A DNA stretch of 64,000 nt from a virus: positions 1 through 64,000 of IMG/VR virus record IMGVR_UViG_3300043466_002106; one strand, given 5' to 3'. The notes beneath the pieces were generated by a model. The model saw only the letters and a list, made by a program, of their open reading frames with translations. It had not been told where the DNA came from and searched no databases. Made by a program: the position numbers and the translations under genes. Of this stretch, positions 53,496-60,739 are shown one piece after another. The stretch's first letter is position 1, and each line of letters begins with the position of its first letter.

Positions 53496-54260
53496 ATGAG
53501 GGATTTAATCAGAAAGGTTATTATAGAAACTGTAACAAATAAAGAAATAATTTGTGACAAATGTGGATGGTCGTGGGATATTGCCGATGGAGGTGATGAC
53601 TTATATATCTGTCATGAATGTGGTCATGATAACGAACCCAAATCAAAATCAAATTTGAATAAATTATTGGAAAAATTTAAAACAAAATTTCCTGAGGATT
53701 TAAAAGATAAGGTCGATGTAATTGAGAAGTTTATTGTTAATTATATTCAAGACCATAACTTTACGGTTAAATTTCTTAACTCCTGTTCTACAGGTTTTAA
53801 TGGTGTGAGAACCAAAGACCAAATTATTATTTGTTCTCCAAATGCAATGACAACTCTTGGTGATTTTATTTACACCGTATTCCATGAAATAAGACATGAA
53901 GAACAAATGGATAAAACTGGAATGGGATTAGACAATCCTTTAACGGATTATGATTTAGAAGACTTTGAAAAAATTGCAAACCATTATTGGGATTTAGAAT
54001 TAGATGCCGATAGATTTGGAAAAGAAATGATTGCAAAACTAATAATCAAACTTGGATTACCTATTGATGTTGCAAAACAAAATTTAGGGTTGTCATCATA
54101 TATTGAAAATTACCCATTAACTTCTAAAATGGTATTATATCAATTAAAAATGATTATAGATAGTATTAAACAAATAAAAAAATCAGGTGGCGAATATAAT
54201 GATATTCAAGACCACCCGATGATTAAAAGACATTTAGATAAGTTAGAAAACTTTATTTAA
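53496..54260 (+). CDS. Zinc-ribbon plus HExxH metallopeptidase-like protein
   Basis: 254 residues from the ATG at 53496. A zinc ribbon comes first (IICDKCGWSWDIADGG, then YICHECGHDNE). A metallopeptidase-like domain follows with VFHEIRHEEQ (HExxH) near residue 130 and ELDADRFG near 169, which supplies the distal Glu of a gluzincin. No signal peptide is present, so it acts in the host cytoplasm or the virion. The start RDLIRKVIIET resembles the LxxxVRKVL leaders of other proteins here. The substrate is unknown. Confidence 0.75.
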   Translation: MRDLIRKVIIETVTNKEIICDKCGWSWDIADGGDDLYICHECGHDNEPKSKSNLNKLLEKFKTKFPEDLKDKVDVIEKFIVNYIQDHNFTVKFLNSCSTGFNGVRTKDQIIICSPNAMTTLGDFIYTVFHEIRHEEQMDKTGMGLDNPLTDYDLEDFEKIANHYWDLELDADRFGKEMIAKLIIKLGLPIDVAKQNLGLSSYIENYPLTSKMVLYQLKMIIDSIKQIKKSGGEYNDIQDHPMIKRHLDKLENFI

Positions 54261-55096
54261 AAAACCCACTTGGATTTCCAACCATGTTCAACCATCTCTT
54301 TATAATGTAATTTATGACCAAGTTTATCAATCATTTTTTTACCCATGTCGATACCGTTAATTACATCCTCAACAACGACGTATTCATGGCTTGTATGATA
54401 TTGGTAGTATCCAATTGAGAAGTTAATACAAGAGAAGTCAAACTTACCTCTTAGAGCATATACGTCAGTGTAGGGGTGAACCATGTATCTCATTCTATCA
54501 CCCATTCCTTCAGTTAATACTTCATCACAAGCATCAAAGAATTCTGTTTCTCTATCAAACAAAACTTGACCAAAACATTTCTCTGTAATCATCCAGTTCT
54601 CAGGTGCATCAAATTGAATTCCGTATCCAACATTTTCAAAGAAAGTTGGGTCTGCCTTCATTGAACCGTGACATCCTGTTTCTTCAGATACAAAGAATGC
54701 CGCCTTAACATAAGGTAGTTCTTTTAACAATGTCAGACATGCAAAAACACCACATTTGTCATCACCACCAATACCTGTTGGGTCTCCATCGTTATCGTAT
54801 GCCTTATAAGATAATTTAATTTCTTTTTGGGCGTTTGGTAACATTTCCTCACGAATATTGATATCGTTAAGTCCATGTACGGTATCCGTATGTGAAATTA
54901 CACATGGAAAATAAAAATCTTCAGGAAGGTCTTGGGATTCTTGTTTGGTCGCATAGACGTTGTTATGTTGGTCTACGTAGTGTTCAATATTATTTTCAGT
55001 TAACCAATTAACCAAAAATGCGACCATTTTTTCTTCGTGATACGTTGCGGTAGGCACGCTCAAAACGGCTTTAAGTAATTCTAAATTTTGTTCCAT
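54257..55096 (-). CDS. M20-type zinc aminopeptidase (PepT-like), compact
   Basis: 279 residues, against ~400 for PepT. VISHTDTVHG supplies the first metal ligand, GIGGDDKCG the bridging Asp, FFVSEETGCHGS the catalytic Glu pair, and YYQYHTSHEYV the late His. The lid/dimerisation domain of classical M20 enzymes is largely missing. It probably trims di- or tripeptides and could recycle amino acids from host proteins. It overlaps the convergent gene by 4 bases and has a host-type promoter. Confidence 0.8.
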   Translation of the reverse strand: MEQNLELLKAVLSVPTATYHEEKMVAFLVNWLTENNIEHYVDQHNNVYATKQESQDLPEDFYFPCVISHTDTVHGLNDINIREEMLPNAQKEIKLSYKAYDNDGDPTGIGGDDKCGVFACLTLLKELPYVKAAFFVSEETGCHGSMKADPTFFENVGYGIQFDAPENWMITEKCFGQVLFDRETEFFDACDEVLTEGMGDRMRYMVHPYTDVYALRGKFDFSCINFSIGYYQYHTSHEYVVVEDVINGIDMGKKMIDKLGHKLHYKEMVEHGWKSKWVF

Positions 55097-55100
55097 AAAG

Positions 55101-55132
55101 CAAATATATAACTTTAATTAGAACTAACCAAA
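55101..55132 (-). promoter_or_regulatory. Bacteroidota-type promoter of the M20 peptidase gene
   Basis: On the minus strand TTTG (55129-55132), a 20-base spacer and TATATTTG (55101-55108) precede the ATG at 55096. The match to consensus is complete and the leader is only a few bases. Confidence 0.65.
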
Positions 55133-56923
55133 TTAAAATAACTCTGGTTGGTGTAATAAATAATAAAAATTTTCTTCGGGATATTTTTTAGTTTCAAATC
55201 TTCCTTCAGGTGTTCTCATTTCAACTGATACTGTCATATCATCTTTATCAAACTCTTTTATTTTGAAACTTTTTTTCTTGTCTTTTGGTAATTCATACCA
55301 TACATCTATTTTGTATTTAGATAATATTCTTTTTCTAAATTCCAAAAACTCCGTAACATTTACGTCATCTTCCAATTTTTCAATAATTGAATCTAATTGT
55401 CTTTCAACTTCATTATTAAATGAGTCCTTATCAAAATTATCATAATCTTGGTATTCATATTGGTCCTCAGCCCAACCTCCTATATTACCAGCATATGTTT
55501 CAATAAGTTGTTTTATTAATGACATAGCATCAATTTTATTAATACCAAGTTTTGCTGCCAACATTACAATATTTGCAGGAGTAGTATAAACCTCATCAAA
55601 TTTTCTTTTAAAATAAAACCCAATATCTTCCACAACTTTTTCAAGTTCTTTATTCATACTTTCTCTTGCGGTAATTGTCATTTCCCTATTTTTTTCCACA
55701 AAATAGTCACTAAGAATATTATCGGTTTCTCTTTCAAATAAATCTAACAATACTGAAGATAACTCTTGTCTATATTCGTCGCTATTTAAATTAAATTCTT
55801 TTGATGGTAATATAACTTCCGAAATTTGTTTTAATTTTTCCTTATTTTCATCATTTAAATCACCATAAACAATATACCCTTCTTTCCAATCTTCATCAAC
55901 GGTATATGAATCTATAAATTCATAATCACTGTAATGACTATTAATCACATTAAAAAACCAAATGTCATCATCACTTAAATCCAACATTTTTAAGAAATTA
56001 TCGTCATCGCCAAAATCAAATATAATTTTACTTTGACCCAATGGGTCTGCAGGAATAACTTCAAGTATTGATGAATCCGAATCTTCAAGTTCTCTAATAC
56101 TTGCCTTACCTCTACTAAATTCACGTAGTTTTTTAATGAATTCACCTATCCCTAATAATTCGTCAATTAACTCATTTTGATTTGGGAATGCTTCTCTTAA
56201 ATCTTCTAATGGTATATTTCGGTCTTGAGAATTATATACTTCGGTTTGTCTTTCATTTTCGTTTCTATATAACGCAAGTTTATCATTAGTTTTTTTATTT
56301 AAAAAATAATATAAGTTTCCGTCTCTGAAATACTTTTCAAAATAACCAGGGTTTCCCGTTTGTGTTGTACACCATTTTGTATTGGCACCATAATAACATG
56401 ACGCCGCATGTGATTTAGGTCTAACAACTAAGACATCATTGTCTTCATAAATCTTATCGGCTTGAGTTTTAATCTCTCTTTCAATTTCCCTTTGAGTTTT
56501 TCTTGCGTCAATCGTATTCATCAACTTTTTGATGAATTGTGGGTTTTCATATTGATTGATGTCTTTTGGTGAACGAGCAATACCTTCAATGTTTGGAACA
56601 ACATATTCACTATTCATGTCGTTTCTAAATGCTGTTTCAGCAGTCCAAATATCGTCTTCTTTGATTCTATTTACGTTCGCATGGAACCAAGGGATGATTG
56701 TCCCAAATAAATCTTGTAGAGCCTCTCCCTGTTGTACATTAAGACCACCATTAGGTCCTGCCAACTCAGGAATAATTTTTTCTAATTTTTTGGCAATGTA
56801 TTCTACGTATTTATATCTTGTAGGGTCAACACTTAATATCCTGTCAATAAATGGACCATCATACTGAAACTTTTGTTTCAATCTCTTTGCAACGTCTTCG
56901 GTTTTACCTTCAATTATTATCAC
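55133..56923 (-). CDS. Large phage protein with SCxYGxxTKWC domain (paralogue A)
   Basis: 596 residues from a GTG start (VIIIEGKTEDVAKRLKQKFQ). The segment at residues ~160-215 (VLVVRPKSHAASCYYGANTK, then WCTTQTGNPGYFEKYF and LYYFLNKK) is shared with the plus-strand gene at 57534. Both also begin with an (I)IIEGxxEDxxKxxxxKF leader. The rest is acidic and helical and is not shared. It flanks the tmRNA on the left and reads away from it. Function is unknown. Confidence 0.7.
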   Translation of the reverse strand: MIIIEGKTEDVAKRLKQKFQYDGPFIDRILSVDPTRYKYVEYIAKKLEKIIPELAGPNGGLNVQQGEALQDLFGTIIPWFHANVNRIKEDDIWTAETAFRNDMNSEYVVPNIEGIARSPKDINQYENPQFIKKLMNTIDARKTQREIEREIKTQADKIYEDNDVLVVRPKSHAASCYYGANTKWCTTQTGNPGYFEKYFRDGNLYYFLNKKTNDKLALYRNENERQTEVYNSQDRNIPLEDLREAFPNQNELIDELLGIGEFIKKLREFSRGKASIRELEDSDSSILEVIPADPLGQSKIIFDFGDDDNFLKMLDLSDDDIWFFNVINSHYSDYEFIDSYTVDEDWKEGYIVYGDLNDENKEKLKQISEVILPSKEFNLNSDEYRQELSSVLLDLFERETDNILSDYFVEKNREMTITARESMNKELEKVVEDIGFYFKRKFDEVYTTPANIVMLAAKLGINKIDAMSLIKQLIETYAGNIGGWAEDQYEYQDYDNFDKDSFNNEVERQLDSIIEKLEDDVNVTEFLEFRKRILSKYKIDVWYELPKDKKKSFKIKEFDKDDMTVSVEMRTPEGRFETKKYPEENFYYLLHQPELF

Positions 56924-56938
56924 AGGGGATTTTTTTAC

Positions 56939-56946
56939 TATAAATA
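56939..56946 (-). promoter_or_regulatory. Candidate late promoter of paralogue A
   Basis: The minus strand reads TATTTATA (in GGTATTTATAG) 15 bases before the GTG start at 56923. It lies back to back with the tmRNA promoter. Confidence 0.5.
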
Positions 56947-56955
56947 CCAGTTTTG

Positions 56956-56986
56956 TTTGGAATATTCATATTTATACTTACCTTTG
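56956..56986 (+). promoter_or_regulatory. Bacteroidota-type promoter of the tmRNA gene
   Basis: TTTG (56956-56959), a 19-base spacer and TACCTTTG (56979-56986) match consensus. The tmRNA 5' end is ~105 bases further on, so a leader would be processed away, as for host tmRNA by RNase P. Confidence 0.7.
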
Positions 56987-57090
56987 TATAACAAATCACG
57001 GGTGGCTCCCTTAATAGTTAAGGCTGACCTTAAGCATCCAACGAAAGTTATACAGGGGGCGAAAGTGATTTTAATGTTCTTTGAAAATAT

Positions 57091-57487
57091 GGGGGTACAC
57101 TGGTATCGATTGACATAGTTGGGGATACGTGGCACGCAGTGAGAAGTTTCCTATCACTTAAATCTACGGATACAAAAGTTAAACGGCAACGTTTTAAACA
57201 AAATGGCAGCTATCGGATTAGTCCGTGAAGATGCTACGGTTGCAGCCTAATCAGATTAGGAAGAACCATCGGGTCGGGAGGACACTAACCCAGGAACAGA
57301 AGTCCTTGTAAGGTGTGGTTTCTATCTTAAAAGAAACAAGTGGAGGATTAGTTCTCAGTAAACCGAACCACTTTAAAATAAGGGAATTGTGAAATTTCGG
57401 AACATTAGCTTAAATGTTGACCTAAGCGTGTAGTCATTTATTGTCAAGATGGGCAAGACGAGGGTTCGAATCCCTCTACCTCCACCA
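57091..57487 (+). ncRNA. ssrA: tmRNA (phage-encoded)
   Basis: The ends form a tRNA-Ala-like domain: GGGGGTA at 57091 pairs with TACCTCC before the encoded ACCA (57484-57487), with a G-U wobble at the third pair, the alanine identity element. The T-arm is GAGGG-TTCGAAT-CCCTC. TTGACA near the 5' end pairs with TGTCAA near 57442 as helix 2. An open frame ends at TAA 57248-57250; from GGC 57185 it would give a tag ending REDATVAA. The exact resume codon is inferred. About 397 bases, within the normal range. Confidence 0.92.
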
Positions 57488-57490
57488 ATT

Positions 57491-57519
57491 AAAACCTCAT
57501 CATATGGTGAGGTTTTTTT
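57491..57519 (+). terminator. Intrinsic terminator after tmRNA
   Basis: AACCTCA and TGAGGTT with an inner CATATG-centred palindrome are followed by seven T, starting three bases after the tmRNA CCA. Confidence 0.88.
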
Positions 57520-57528
57520 ATTACCATA

Positions 57529-57536
57529 TATTTATG
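57529..57536 (+). promoter_or_regulatory. Candidate late motif TATTTATG overlapping the first ATG
   Basis: TATTTATG ends three bases before a second ATG at 57540. The same arrangement, TATTTATG then N3 then ATG, occurs at 60732-60745. This suggests the second ATG is the true start in both genes. Confidence 0.4.
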
Positions 57537-59063
57537 GTTATGAGATTAGTTCCAATCCTTATTATTGAAGGTCGTAAAGAAGATTTACGTAAAAAATATG
57601 AAGAAAAATTTTCTGCAGACCCAGAACATATTGAGGTATTGGAGTATGCTTTAGGTCATCCTTTTTTGGCTCAAACCAATTTCAAATACGGAGATTTCTT
57701 ATTAAAAAATTTACATCCAAATTCATCTATTGAAGAAATTATAGACGATGTTGAATTAATTAAAGAGTTTGATAGATTCCAACAATCATTAGAAGAAAAA
57801 GATATTAATAAGTATAGTTTTGCTGGTTTAAGAAATGCCATACAATCACACAAAGAAACTTCAAAAAGCCAACAAAATAAGTTTGATTCATCAGGAGCCA
57901 AGAAATTATATGAAGATTCCAATATTTTAATTGTCAAACCTTTAACATATGAAGCATCATGTAAGTATGGTTCAGGAACCAAATGGTGTACAACCATGGC
58001 AAATACACCAACATATTTTAATCAATACACATCAGGTAACGACCAAGCATTATATTATGTAATTTTGAAAAAATTTGATAGGAGTAATAAGTTCTACAAA
58101 ATAGCCATTCACAAAAAACCTGGTGCTGAGACATGGTATGACGCAACCGATGAGAGAATGACCGACAGAGAAAAAGACGTATTTAATCTTGGTGCACCAA
58201 AAGTTATTGAAACAATTAGAAATGATTGGGATAAAGACCAAGAAAAATACCGACAACATATTTTCGATAAAATCTTTGATTGGGAAAATTATTCGTTCTT
58301 CGATATTGGTAAAGAACTTAGAACTAAAGAAAATGTTGGATTAGAATTCTACCAAGCAGAAAGAACTAACTATAATGAACAACTAGGTCAAGCAACTTTA
58401 AATATATCAATAGATGAAGATAATGTTGATAGTTATTATTTAAATATTTCATATGGAATTAAACCAAGTAATCAAAACAATTTAGTATTCTTTGATGTAT
58501 CATTTTCACCAAGAGGGGAATGGTTCACGGAAATCAACGCGGATTTACCTGACGGATATAGACAAATATTGTTTAATCATGATTATTTTACAGACCGTCG
58601 TAATTCTCCTCAAGAAGTATTTAACAGGTTTTGTGAGGAAATTAAAAAATGGGTAGTATATTCTTTAAGAAACAGTCCCGAATTTATGTCTAAAATACAT
58701 GGTGGAAAAACCGTGTGGTCTCCAAATAGGTCAAGTTATGGATACACATTCAAGAGACAGGATTCAGGTTTGGTTAAACAACTTGTGGATTATTTAGAAT
58801 CAGGGAAAGAAGGTACCAAATTGGATTTCTTAACTAATGCAGGACTTCTAAAAAAGAAAGATGTTAAAGGAAAACCATATTATTCAAGAACTGGTCAGGA
58901 AGATTGGCATATCTCATCCAAATGGAGAGGTCAACATAGTGGATTTTTTAATTCGGCAAAATTAGCGGGGATATTAGATTACAATAAAAAAGGTAGTCAA
59001 TTCTATTTGAAAAAAGGTCCAAACTTTGATAGGTTTAAAGAAGGACAACTTGAAGCTCTTTAA
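57534..59063 (+). CDS. Large phage protein with SCxYGxxTKWC domain (paralogue B)
   Basis: 509 residues from 57534, or 507 from the ATG at 57540. The leader LIIEGRKEDLRKKYEEKF and the segment at ~130-175 (ILIVKPLTYEASCKYGSGTK, WCTTMANTPTYF) match paralogue A at the same positions. The remainder is different, with an insert of acidic helices and a C-terminal region (KGKPYYSRTGQEDWHISSKW) that resembles a winged-helix or SH3-like domain. It reads away from the tmRNA on the right. Role unknown. Confidence 0.7.
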   Translation: MVMRLVPILIIEGRKEDLRKKYEEKFSADPEHIEVLEYALGHPFLAQTNFKYGDFLLKNLHPNSSIEEIIDDVELIKEFDRFQQSLEEKDINKYSFAGLRNAIQSHKETSKSQQNKFDSSGAKKLYEDSNILIVKPLTYEASCKYGSGTKWCTTMANTPTYFNQYTSGNDQALYYVILKKFDRSNKFYKIAIHKKPGAETWYDATDERMTDREKDVFNLGAPKVIETIRNDWDKDQEKYRQHIFDKIFDWENYSFFDIGKELRTKENVGLEFYQAERTNYNEQLGQATLNISIDEDNVDSYYLNISYGIKPSNQNNLVFFDVSFSPRGEWFTEINADLPDGYRQILFNHDYFTDRRNSPQEVFNRFCEEIKKWVVYSLRNSPEFMSKIHGGKTVWSPNRSSYGYTFKRQDSGLVKQLVDYLESGKEGTKLDFLTNAGLLKKKDVKGKPYYSRTGQEDWHISSKWRGQHSGFFNSAKLAGILDYNKKGSQFYLKKGPNFDRFKEGQLEAL

Positions 59064-59284
59064 GGTTTTTTAGATAATTTCCTCAAATATAAGTAAAAAC
59101 CAAAAAATACTGCCGCAACACAATACAAAATAAAGTTGGCTTTCCATAAACTCCCTGTCCACAACATTAGAGCATATTGAACGGCATCGAATCCAAAAGG
59201 ATTGAAGAATAACGCCAACATTAAAGAGATTTGGGAGAGATTGTCTTGAAACGTTCTTCTCCAAGTTCTGTTTTTCACTATCAT
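59060..59284 (-). CDS. Small membrane protein
   Basis: 74 residues with two hydrophobic stretches: SLMLALFFNPFGFDAVQYAL and ANFILYCVAAVFFGFYLYL. The N-terminus (MIVKNRTWRRTFQDN) and C-terminus (RKLSKKP) are basic. It is probably a two-helix inner-membrane protein. The overlapping frame 59070-59291 lacks this pattern and is not chosen. It overlaps the convergent gene by 4 bases. Confidence 0.55.
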   Translation of the reverse strand: MIVKNRTWRRTFQDNLSQISLMLALFFNPFGFDAVQYALMLWTGSLWKANFILYCVAAVFFGFYLYLRKLSKKP

Positions 59285-59323
59285 CGTCCATAGATATAAA
59301 TTAAACTTTTATGCTTATTATGC

Positions 59324-59354
59324 TTTGTGTTTTTATATAAATATACTATATTTG
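59324..59354 (+). promoter_or_regulatory. Bacteroidota-type promoter of the HAD gene
   Basis: TTTG (59324-59327), a 19-base spacer and TATATTTG (59347-59354) match consensus. The ATG at 59359 lies only four bases past the box, so the mRNA would be leaderless or begin within the first codons unless a later start is used. Confidence 0.6.
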
Positions 59355-59358
59355 CGTT

Positions 59359-59934
59359 ATGAAAGTTATATTTTTGGACCATGATGGAGTAATCTGTTTA
59401 TCTTCAGAGTGGGGTGGTCGATTTAAGAAACAAACAAAATGGGGTGGTCGTAAATTATCTATGACAACATCAGAAATGCCCCTTGAATATCGTTTTGATA
59501 ACTTTAATCAAAAAGCTGTTAAGACTTTGAATGAAATCTTGGAAGAAACAGGTGCCGAAATTGTAACGTCTTCTGATTGGAAGAGGTGGGCTAATCTCGA
59601 AGAAATGGGAGAATATTACGAATCAAAAGGTATCATCAAAAAACCAATCGCATTAACAACTAATTTGGGTCAATGTACATGGTATAATGATATGATATGG
59701 ATTTGGTCTCCTCGTTGGGATTTGGAAATGACCCGTGTTATCGAGATTAAACAATTCTTACATGACCATCCTGAAGTTACTCATTGGGTCGCAGTTGATG
59801 ACCTTGATATGGGTAAGAATGGAGAGGATTGGAAAGATTGGGGATTAGATAATTTCGTATTGACACCGTCTTCAAATGAAGGAATCAAACAATCAGGAAT
59901 AAAAGATAAAATACTGAAATTTTTAAATGATTAA
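59359..59934 (+). CDS. HAD-superfamily phosphatase-like protein (HAD_SAK type)
   Basis: 191 residues. VIFLDHDGVICL carries the nucleophile motif (DxDGV-like, as DHDGV), EIVTSSDWKRW is motif II, and WVAVDDLDMG is motif IV. A large cap insertion includes Trp-rich segments (MIWIWSPRWDLEMTR). Unlike the HAD-like gene at 21582, the catalytic Asp residues are intact. The fold is seen in phage polynucleotide phosphatases, but the substrate cannot be told. It overlaps the RmlC-like gene by 8 bases. Confidence 0.8.
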   Translation: MKVIFLDHDGVICLSSEWGGRFKKQTKWGGRKLSMTTSEMPLEYRFDNFNQKAVKTLNEILEETGAEIVTSSDWKRWANLEEMGEYYESKGIIKKPIALTTNLGQCTWYNDMIWIWSPRWDLEMTRVIEIKQFLHDHPEVTHWVAVDDLDMGKNGEDWKDWGLDNFVLTPSSNEGIKQSGIKDKILKFLND

Positions 59935-60388
59935 ACACGAACACGAAACATTCAAAGACGATAGGGGGTCTTACACACCGATAAACACAAAGGTATTAGA
60001 TATTGATTGGACTCAATGTTCAATCAGTATCAATACTGAGCCATTTACCTTTAGAGGATTACATTACCAAACCAATCCACCACAGACAAAATACGTTAAA
60101 GTGGTTCAGGGTTCAATTATCGACTTTATGGTTGATTTAAAAACAGGTGAAACTGATTATTGTGAGGTTAATGAAAACCAAGCGGTATACATCCCGAATA
60201 ACATGGCTCACGGATTTTTAACACTTGAACCTAATACAATTGTTGTTTACATGGTTGAGGGTGATTATAACCCTGAAAGTGAGCATAGTTTGCGTTGGTT
60301 TGAAAACCCAACAGTGTCAAATGTAGTTTTTGAACATAGTGGAGTTAATAAAATTACAATATCAGAAAAAGACAAACAAGGAAAATGA
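59927..60388 (+). CDS. RmlC-like dTDP-4-keto-sugar 3,5-epimerase
   Basis: 153 residues, somewhat shorter than RmlC (~180). FTFRGLHYQTNPP contains the catalytic-region His and Arg, KVVQGSIIDFMVDLKTG is the core strand pair, and VYIPNNMAHGFLTLEP is the characteristic C-terminal half; WTQCSISINTEPF starts the domain. It could epimerise a dTDP- or other NDP-4-keto sugar. It lies apart from the glycosylation island, so it may act on host precursors or feed the island. Confidence 0.85.
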   Translation: MIKHEHETFKDDRGSYTPINTKVLDIDWTQCSISINTEPFTFRGLHYQTNPPQTKYVKVVQGSIIDFMVDLKTGETDYCEVNENQAVYIPNNMAHGFLTLEPNTIVVYMVEGDYNPESEHSLRWFENPTVSNVVFEHSGVNKITISEKDKQGK

Positions 60389-60588
60389 AAAGATTAAAAA
60401 GACCACATGGAGAAATTGTGGGAGTATGTAAAGGACTTTCAGAATATTTCAATATTGATGAATCAATAATAAGAATTATTTTTGTTGCATTAGTTTTTAC
60501 ACCATTTCCAATTATTATCACATACTTATTGATGTGGATGATAATTCCATTGGAAAGATATGAAAACAATCAAGACAACATTAAATAA
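60385..60588 (+). CDS. PspC-domain membrane protein
   Basis: 67 residues. KRLKRPHGEIVGVCKGLSEY and FNIDESIIRIIFVALVF are characteristic of PspC. It then has a short hydrophobic segment (PFPIIITYLLMWMIIPLE), so one or two membrane passes. PspC proteins sense or stabilise membrane stress. A free-standing phage copy might protect the envelope during infection. It overlaps the RmlC-like gene by 4 bases. Confidence 0.85.
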   Translation: MKRLKRPHGEIVGVCKGLSEYFNIDESIIRIIFVALVFTPFPIIITYLLMWMIIPLERYENNQDNIK

Positions 60589-60709
60589 AATTATTAATTT
60601 TTTTAAATCGTTTTTTAAAAAGAAAGTAAATAAACCTGAACCCCAATCTGAAGAGCCTGTTAAGTCAGAAATCAAAAGATTGGTCTACACTAAAAGAACC
60701 GACCAATAG
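60560..60709 (+). CDS. Short basic protein, last gene of the RmlC-PspC operon
   Basis: 49 residues by my translation: MKTIKTTLNKIINFFKSFFK, then KKKVNKPEPQSEEPVKSEIK and a short end. The ATG overlaps the PspC gene by 29 bases, and the stop lies immediately before a terminator. The amphipathic, Phe/Lys-rich start suggests membrane association. No homologue is recognised. Confidence 0.5.
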   Translation: MKTIKTTLNKIINFFKSFFKKKVNKPEPQSEEPVKSEIKRLVYTKRTDQ

Positions 60710-60721
60710 TCGGTTTTTTTT
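60697..60721 (+). terminator. Intrinsic terminator
   Basis: AACCGAC and GTCGGTT pair around a 5-base loop and are followed by a T-run. The left arm overlaps the last codons of the 49-residue gene. Confidence 0.88.
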
Positions 60722-60731
60722 ATTGTTAAAC

Positions 60732-60739
60732 TATTTATG
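60732..60739 (+). promoter_or_regulatory. Candidate late motif TATTTATG
   Basis: It precedes a second ATG (60743) by three bases, as at 57529-57540, and follows a terminator, so a new transcript is likely to begin here. Confidence 0.4.

Noticed and set aside
59070-59291. Alternative minus-strand frame beginning MDDDSEKQ
   Set aside because: The overlapping frame 59060-59284 has a clear two-helix membrane pattern and a basic C-terminus; this one has neither.
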